From positions 1 through 9,169 of the forward strand of contig WFSR01000031.1 of assembly GCA_015485895.1 (NCBI GenBank): DNA of 9,169 bases, given 5' to 3'. Below are positions 5,960-9,169 of the stretch, piece by piece (positions within the stretch are counted from its first letter, which is position 1; each line of letters begins with the position of its first letter). The stretch is from Candidatus Microgenomates bacterium (GTDB taxonomy: Bacteria; Patescibacteriota; Microgenomatia; UBA12405; UBA6130). Under the pieces are notes generated by a model, which was given only the letters and a program-made list of their open reading frames with translations, made no database searches and had not been told where the DNA came from. The position numbers and the translations under genes were made by a program.

Positions 5960-6558
5960 AATCCGATATTACCAATTTTACGCCCCGAAAGCAAATACAA
6001 AATTGAACCAGCGGCAATTGTCACTAAAATCGCCAAATAAACACCGGGCCAGAAGCGTTGCCAAATAGCTAATCCCCCACCCCCTAGACCAAAAAGAACT
6101 AAATCGGTCAGGGGCACAAAGCCAACTTTACCCGAAGGATACCAGAAAAATGACCGATAATGCCGCCAATAAAAATTGCTAAGGCAAACGATTAGCCACC
6201 AGCCCAAAGCTATTACGGAACAAATGTTTTGTTGTTGCCAGACAAGCCACAGCAAAATCAACCCCACCTCGCCGAGCAGCACTATGTTAATCTTTTCCCA
6301 AAATTCCCAAAACAGCCAGTGGTATAGTTTAATTTGCCAAAGAACTAGCAGGACAAAAATCAACAAGCCGCCCAACGGCTCACCCCATCTAAAAGCTAGA
6401 ATACTTGCCAAAAAAGTTCCTAGCCAAACTAACAAACTAAATTTAGCCACTTCCCTTGGCTGATAAACGCACCAAAGCTGATGCCAAACCGCTAAAAACC
6501 ACCAGCCGCTCAGCAGCAAGCCGAGTAAAAATAGCGCTAATTCTTGCTCCAACTTCAT
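5956..6558 (-). CDS. Multi-spanning membrane protein, unknown function
   Basis: I do not recognise this 200-residue protein with certainty. It has about six or seven hydrophobic helices: roughly 7-27, 40-57, 62-80, 91-107, 111-128, 149-167 and 172-190. It is very rich in tryptophan. The best motif is HYRSFFWYPSGKVGF (133-147) in a loop before the sixth helix; a similar aromatic-SGK-GF loop is one I associate with membrane proteins of CPR genomes, but I cannot name the family. It lacks the conserved aspartates of lipoprotein signal peptidase, which often sits next to traR-type genes. The start is ATG 6558, with GAAAGG 4 bases before it, the best ribosome site in the operon. It overlaps dnaB by ATGA at one end and traR by ATGA at the other, so its amount is probably tied to both. 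Confidence 0.75.
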   Translation of the reverse strand: MKLEQELALFLLGLLLSGWWFLAVWHQLWCVYQPREVAKFSLLVWLGTFLASILAFRWGEPLGGLLIFVLLVLWQIKLYHWLFWEFWEKINIVLLGEVGLILLWLVWQQQNICSVIALGWWLIVCLSNFYWRHYRSFFWYPSGKVGFVPLTDLVLFGLGGGGLAIWQRFWPGVYLAILVTIAAGSILYLLSGRKIGNIGL

Positions 6559-7874
6559 TTACCTTTCTCGACCCCATAGAAACTAATCCGCTTGGGATTA
6601 AAGTAAAGTTTAAAAACACCGGTGGGGCCATTACGGTGTTTGGCCACCTCACAGGTAACAAGCTCGGGATTTTCTTCATCTTCACGATAAAGAAAAGCAA
6701 CAACATCGGCATCTTGCTCAATACTGCCACTTTCGCGCAAATCTGCCAACCGTGGCCGGGAACTTCCCCGAGATTCCACCGCCCGAGAAAGTTGGGAAAG
6801 TGCCAAAACGGGCACCCCTAATTCCTTGGCCAGGCTTTTCAAGCCTTGTGAAATTTCTGCCACTTCCTGTACCCTATTCTCTAAATGCCGACCTTGGACC
6901 AACTGTAGATAATCAACAATAATAAGCTGCAAACCAGTTTCTACCTGAAGACGGCGGGCCTTGGCACGAATTTCCAAAATGGTTAGTGCCGGCGTATCGT
7001 CTAAATAAAGAGGGGCCTCAGCTAAAATACCCATCGCATCGGATAATTTACTAAAATCGCTATCAGCTAATTTCCCAGTTTTCATCCGCCAAGAATCAAT
7101 ATCTGCTTGACGAACCAATAATCTATCCACCAATTCTTCCTTGCTCATTTCCAAAGAGAAAAACAAAACCGGCAGTTTTTTCTCCACCGCCTCATAACGG
7201 GCCACATTCAAAGCAAAAGCACTCTTCCCCACCCCTGGTCGGGCGGCTAAGATAATTAAGTTGCCCTTTTGCAAGCCGGCTAGTAAATTGTCCAAATCGC
7301 CAAACCCAGTGGGTACTCCCCGTAAGCCATCGGCCTGTTTTTGCAATTCGTCAAGGCGGTCAAAACTGGCTGCCAGCGCTTCCCGCAAACTAATAGGGAT
7401 GCCACGGAGATACTTCTGTGAAAGTTGAAAAACTGCCCTTTCGGACCTATCCAAAGCTTCGTTGGCATCCAACCCTTCATCAAAAGCCGCTTGATTAATG
7501 ACAGCGGCGGCGGCAATAAGCTCCCGCTTGCTAGCCAGATCTTTAACAATTTGGGCATATGATTCGGCATGAGACGATGTGGGCACCTGGTTTGCCAACT
7601 TAGTTAAATAGGCCCGGCCGCCAATTTTGGTTAGTAATTTGTGCTTTTTTAACCGCTCGGCTACGGTGACCAAATCAATTGGCGACCGCTTCTCATAGAG
7701 CTCCTCCATAGCTCTAAAAATCTGCTGATGTCCAGGATGATAAAAGTGCTCAGGTCGCAGAATTTCTGCTACCCCATAAATTGCATCCTTGTCAATCAAA
7801 ACGGCCCCCAAAACTGATGCTTCTGCTTCTAATGAATGGGGCGGAATATGGATACTGTCCGCTTGCCCTGCCAT
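6555..7874 (-). CDS. dnaB: Replicative DNA helicase DnaB
   Basis: This is the hexameric 5'-3' helicase that unwinds the chromosome at the fork. Counting from ATG 7874 (439 residues), the N-terminal DnaB domain covers about 8-110 (IPPHSLEAEASVLGAVL at 10-26). A linker leads to the RecA-like ATPase at about 180-435. Walker A is ARPGVGKS (211-218), the catalytic glutamate lies in SLEM (240-243), Walker B is LIIVDYLQL (317-325), and the arginine-finger loop is KHRNG (412-416). LSQLSRAVESR and LRESGSIEQDAD are also present. Length is normal and no intein interrupts it. A GTG at 7886 would add MAVK and overlap the upstream gene by 11 bases; ATG lies 1 base past that gene's stop and is preferred. 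GGCGG lies a few bases upstream. No helicase loader or primase is nearby. Confidence 0.97.
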   Translation of the reverse strand: MAGQADSIHIPPHSLEAEASVLGAVLIDKDAIYGVAEILRPEHFYHPGHQQIFRAMEELYEKRSPIDLVTVAERLKKHKLLTKIGGRAYLTKLANQVPTSSHAESYAQIVKDLASKRELIAAAAVINQAAFDEGLDANEALDRSERAVFQLSQKYLRGIPISLREALAASFDRLDELQKQADGLRGVPTGFGDLDNLLAGLQKGNLIILAARPGVGKSAFALNVARYEAVEKKLPVLFFSLEMSKEELVDRLLVRQADIDSWRMKTGKLADSDFSKLSDAMGILAEAPLYLDDTPALTILEIRAKARRLQVETGLQLIIVDYLQLVQGRHLENRVQEVAEISQGLKSLAKELGVPVLALSQLSRAVESRGSSRPRLADLRESGSIEQDADVVAFLYREDEENPELVTCEVAKHRNGPTGVFKLYFNPKRISFYGVEKGK

Positions 7875-7875
7875 T

Positions 7876-8487
7876 TTAACCGCCACGCGGCGCTAGCAAA
7901 ACTAATCGCCGTTCCTCCCCCAGTTCTTCTTCCACCTTAATTATCAAACTAGGCTGCGGTTTAAGTTTTTCCACATCCAACAAATCCAAAAGCGGCTGGG
8001 CCCAATTTTTACCACTATCACCTGGCAAATTTTGACCTTTAGGGAACGGAATGATAACTGCCGGTGACAGCTTTTCCAAAAGCTGCTTTGTTTGTTCATC
8101 CCAACCTTTGCCGGGCTGGCCGATGCCCAAGAGAAGAATATCCGGTTGAAAAGCTATTTTCAGTTGTCCATTGTTAGCCAATTTATCACCAAAAAGCCAA
8201 AGCAGCTGGCGGTGTTCCATTGTTAGCCAAAAACCGCCCGGCTGTCCCCAAATTTCCATCCCCTGGACTTCATATTCACCAGGCCCAGTAAAAACCAACG
8301 GTTTTGAATCCTTCTTACTTCTAATCCGCCCTCGAATGGCAAGAGGTATCCCAGCCGGCGCTAGGACAACATTAGCCTCCACCTTGGGAAAATTTTTCCC
8401 TCTTTCAGGCCGGAAAGGTTGGGTTAAGACACTTCCTTCGCGCCCCTTTATCAAAAAGCTCTCGCCGCCTAAATACTTGATTTGCAT
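7876..8487 (-). CDS. Metallo-beta-lactamase-fold protein lacking metal ligands
   Basis: This 203-residue protein follows the UlaG-like (Lactamase_B_3) plan. MQIKYLGGESFLIKG (1-15) is the first strand pair, TQPFRPER stands where the family has DPF, FTGPGEYEVQGMEIWG (66-81) is the conserved PGEYE block, then LFGD (98-101) and QPDILLLGIG (114-123), and SPAVIIPFP near 141-149. The metal-binding HxHxDH is replaced by APAGIPLA (43-50), and the GH of the first strand is GG. The only histidine is His92, so it is probably not a metallo-hydrolase. Its function is unknown; it may be structural or bind nucleic acid or nucleotides. The ATG at 8487 is preferred because sequence above it is promoter and repeat. 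As the first gene of the operon, it ends 1 base before dnaB. Confidence 0.75.
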   Translation of the reverse strand: MQIKYLGGESFLIKGREGSVLTQPFRPERGKNFPKVEANVVLAPAGIPLAIRGRIRSKKDSKPLVFTGPGEYEVQGMEIWGQPGGFWLTMEHRQLLWLFGDKLANNGQLKIAFQPDILLLGIGQPGKGWDEQTKQLLEKLSPAVIIPFPKGQNLPGDSGKNWAQPLLDLLDVEKLKPQPSLIIKVEEELGEERRLVLLAPRGG

Positions 8488-8493
8488 AAAATT

Positions 8494-8502
8494 AGTATAG
8501 CA
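8494..8502 (-). promoter_or_regulatory. Extended -10 promoter of the dnaB operon, leaderless
   Basis: Read on the minus strand, TGCTATACT (TG at 8502-8501, TATACT at 8499-8494) is an extended -10 element. The ATG at 8487 follows after 6 bases, so the expected start point coincides with the first base of the codon. No Shine-Dalgarno site fits. TTAATT is a poor -35 match at 18 bases. A repeat-family CTAGTTC lies 10 bases further upstream. Confidence 0.65.
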
Positions 8503-8530
8503 TAATTTGGAACTAGGAATTAAGAAAAAT

Positions 8531-8828
8531 AAGCACCAAATCCCAAAACCCAATAACCAAACAAATCCAAATTACCAAAATCCTAATCCGCCAGCTGGCG
8601 GACTAAACAATGATCAAATGACTAAAATCCAAAACTATGTCATTCTGAGCGAAGCGAAGAATCTAGCGCAGCGCATTTCTAGTAATCAAACTTGGAGGCT
8701 GGGCCCTTATACGCCCTCGGCTAGACCCCGCCCTTTCTTATGAAAGGGCGGGATGACGAGAAAGGAATGTTTAGGATTTGGGCCATTTAGTTATTTAGTA
8801 TTGTTTGTTGTTTGGGATTTGGTTGCTT
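8531..8828. repeat. Interspersed repeat, copy 4, interrupted
   Basis: The left end AAGCACCAAAT (8531-8541) and right end ATTTGGTTGCTT (8817-8828, one extra T) are the same inverted ends as in copy 1. The palindrome TCCGCCAGCTGGCGGA is at 8587-8602. The right half (TTTAGGATTTGGGCC...) is separated from the left by the palindromic element at 8639-8757; without it this copy would be about 179 bases. A minus-strand CTAGTTC just outside the left end makes its tail face the dnaB operon promoter. Confidence 0.75.
8639..8757. repeat. GTCATTCTGAG-type palindromic element, copy 1
   Basis: The element opens with GTCATTCTGAGCGAAGCGAA and closes with GGGCGGGATGAC, so its ends are inverted (GTCAT...ATGAC). 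Near the right end, CCCGCCCTTTC (8727-8737) pairs perfectly over 11 bp with GAAAGGGCGGG (8742-8752) across the loop TTAT. A weaker GGGC/GCCC hairpin precedes it. Elements with this opening are familiar to me as short interspersed repeats in many bacterial genomes. This one lies inside repeat copy 4. No clear target duplication is seen. Confidence 0.75.
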
Positions 8829-8837
8829 AACTTCCTT

Positions 8838-8965
8838 GTCGTCCTGAACGAAGCCGAAGGCGGAGTGAAGGATCTAGCAAAGCGCAATTTTATAGCTTAA
8901 GTTTGAGATGGCACTCATGTGCCTCCGGTTAAGCCCCGCTCTTTCTCGCAAAAGGGCGGGATGAC
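8838..8965. repeat. GTCATTCTGAG-type palindromic element, copy 2
   Basis: This diverged relative of the element at 8639 begins GTCGTCCTGAACGAAG and ends GGGCGGGATGAC. The right hairpin is kept: CCCGCTCTTT (8935-8944) pairs with AAAGGGCGGG (8951-8960), with one G-T wobble. The inner hairpin is stronger than in copy 1: GGCAC-TCAT-GTGCC near 8920-8933. It lies 80 bases past the first copy and 54 bases before the GIY-YIG gene. Confidence 0.7.
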
Positions 8966-9019
8966 AAAAAGTCCAGCTAATTATTGATATTAGAAAAACA
9001 ATAAACAATAATACTATTA

Positions 9020-9169
9020 ATGAGAAAAAGCTGGTTCGTTTATATAATCACTAACTATACAAACTCCGTTCTTTACACAGGAATAACTAATAATCTCACC
9101 CGTCGTTTATGGGAACATAAAAATGGAGTTAATGTTACTTCTTTCAGCAAAAAGTATAAGCTGTTTAAG
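9020..9169 (+). CDS. GIY-YIG nuclease, 5' part only
   Basis: The first 50 codons of a gene that leaves the window. WFVYIITN (5-12) supplies the GIY half, VLYTGITNNLTRRLWEHKNG (17-36) the YIG half with the usual arginine and helix, and SFSKKYKLFK (41-50) matches the FTKKY-like segment of the short UPF0213/Uri-type single-domain family, normally about 80-100 residues. These proteins cut DNA or RNA in the cytoplasm; the target of this one is unknown, and the catalytic glutamate lies beyond the end. Before the ATG, AATACT (9010-9015) could be a weak -10 box, again close to the start codon, so this may be a third leaderless gene. It lies next to two palindromic repeats. A TTGATA at 8984 is too far (20 bases) to be a good -35. 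Confidence 0.85.
   Translation, partial: MRKSWFVYIITNYTNSVLYTGITNNLTRRLWEHKNGVNVTSFSKKYKLFK

Noticed and set aside
5956..6558. Lipoprotein signal peptidase (LspA), suggested by position next to a traR-type gene
   Set aside because: Too many helices, and the catalytic aspartate motifs of LspA are absent.
7875..7886. GTG start adding MAVK to DnaB
   Set aside because: The in-frame ATG at 7874 lies 1 base past the preceding stop and is a better codon; the GTG cannot be excluded.
8488..8553. 22-residue N-terminal extension of the MBL-fold protein
   Set aside because: It would be translated from repeat and promoter sequence; the family's first strand begins at the ATG at 8487.
8507..8743. 78-codon plus-strand frame across the repeats
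   Set aside because: It is a translation of repeat copy 4 and the palindromic element, rich in Asn/Pro/Gln from CCAAAT words.

Overview
The window looks like a piece of a small-genome bacterium of the Candidate Phyla Radiation (Patescibacteria, perhaps Microgenomates-like). I infer this from tightly overlapping genes with few Shine-Dalgarno sites, genes that start right after a -10 box, long intergenic tracts built from short words (CCAAAT, TTAGGATTT, CTAGTTC) around a TCCGCCAGCTGGCGGA palindrome, and the family mix. The code is standard: several genes end in TGA. No marker gene allows a firm taxonomic call.

Layout: 1-758 is non-coding, with a GAGGTGC/GCACCTC inverted-repeat cluster, one copy of the interspersed repeat, a hairpin cluster and a near-consensus sigma-70 promoter. 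At 759-1175 (+) is an unrecognised 138-residue protein. Repeat copy 2 fills much of 1176-1734. At 1735-2745 (+) is an EpmA/PoxA/GenX-type lysyl-tRNA-synthetase paralogue. The stretch 2746-3898 has no convincing gene; it holds repeat copy 3, a heptamer array, several hairpins and an AT-rich tract.

From 8487 down to 3899 on the minus strand runs one compact cluster: a metallo-beta-lactamase-fold protein without its metal ligands, the replicative helicase DnaB, a multi-spanning membrane protein, a DksA/TraR zinc-finger protein, an RluA-family pseudouridine synthase, and a membrane-anchored protein with a LytR C-terminal domain. Neighbours overlap by 1 to 23 bases or sit 1 base apart, which suggests one transcript with coupled translation, led from an extended -10 promoter just before the first start codon. 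It joins replication, transcription control, rRNA/tRNA modification and the cell envelope.

The right end (8488-9019) is non-coding: repeat copy 4, interrupted by a GTCATTCTGAG-type palindromic element, then a second copy of that element. A GIY-YIG nuclease gene starts at 9020 and leaves the window.

The most notable observations are the two apparently leaderless starts with matching extended -10 boxes, the degenerate MBL protein heading the dnaB operon, the nested repeat elements, and an attenuator-like array of competing hairpins at 3693-3780. I saw no CRISPR array, tRNA, rRNA or transposase.
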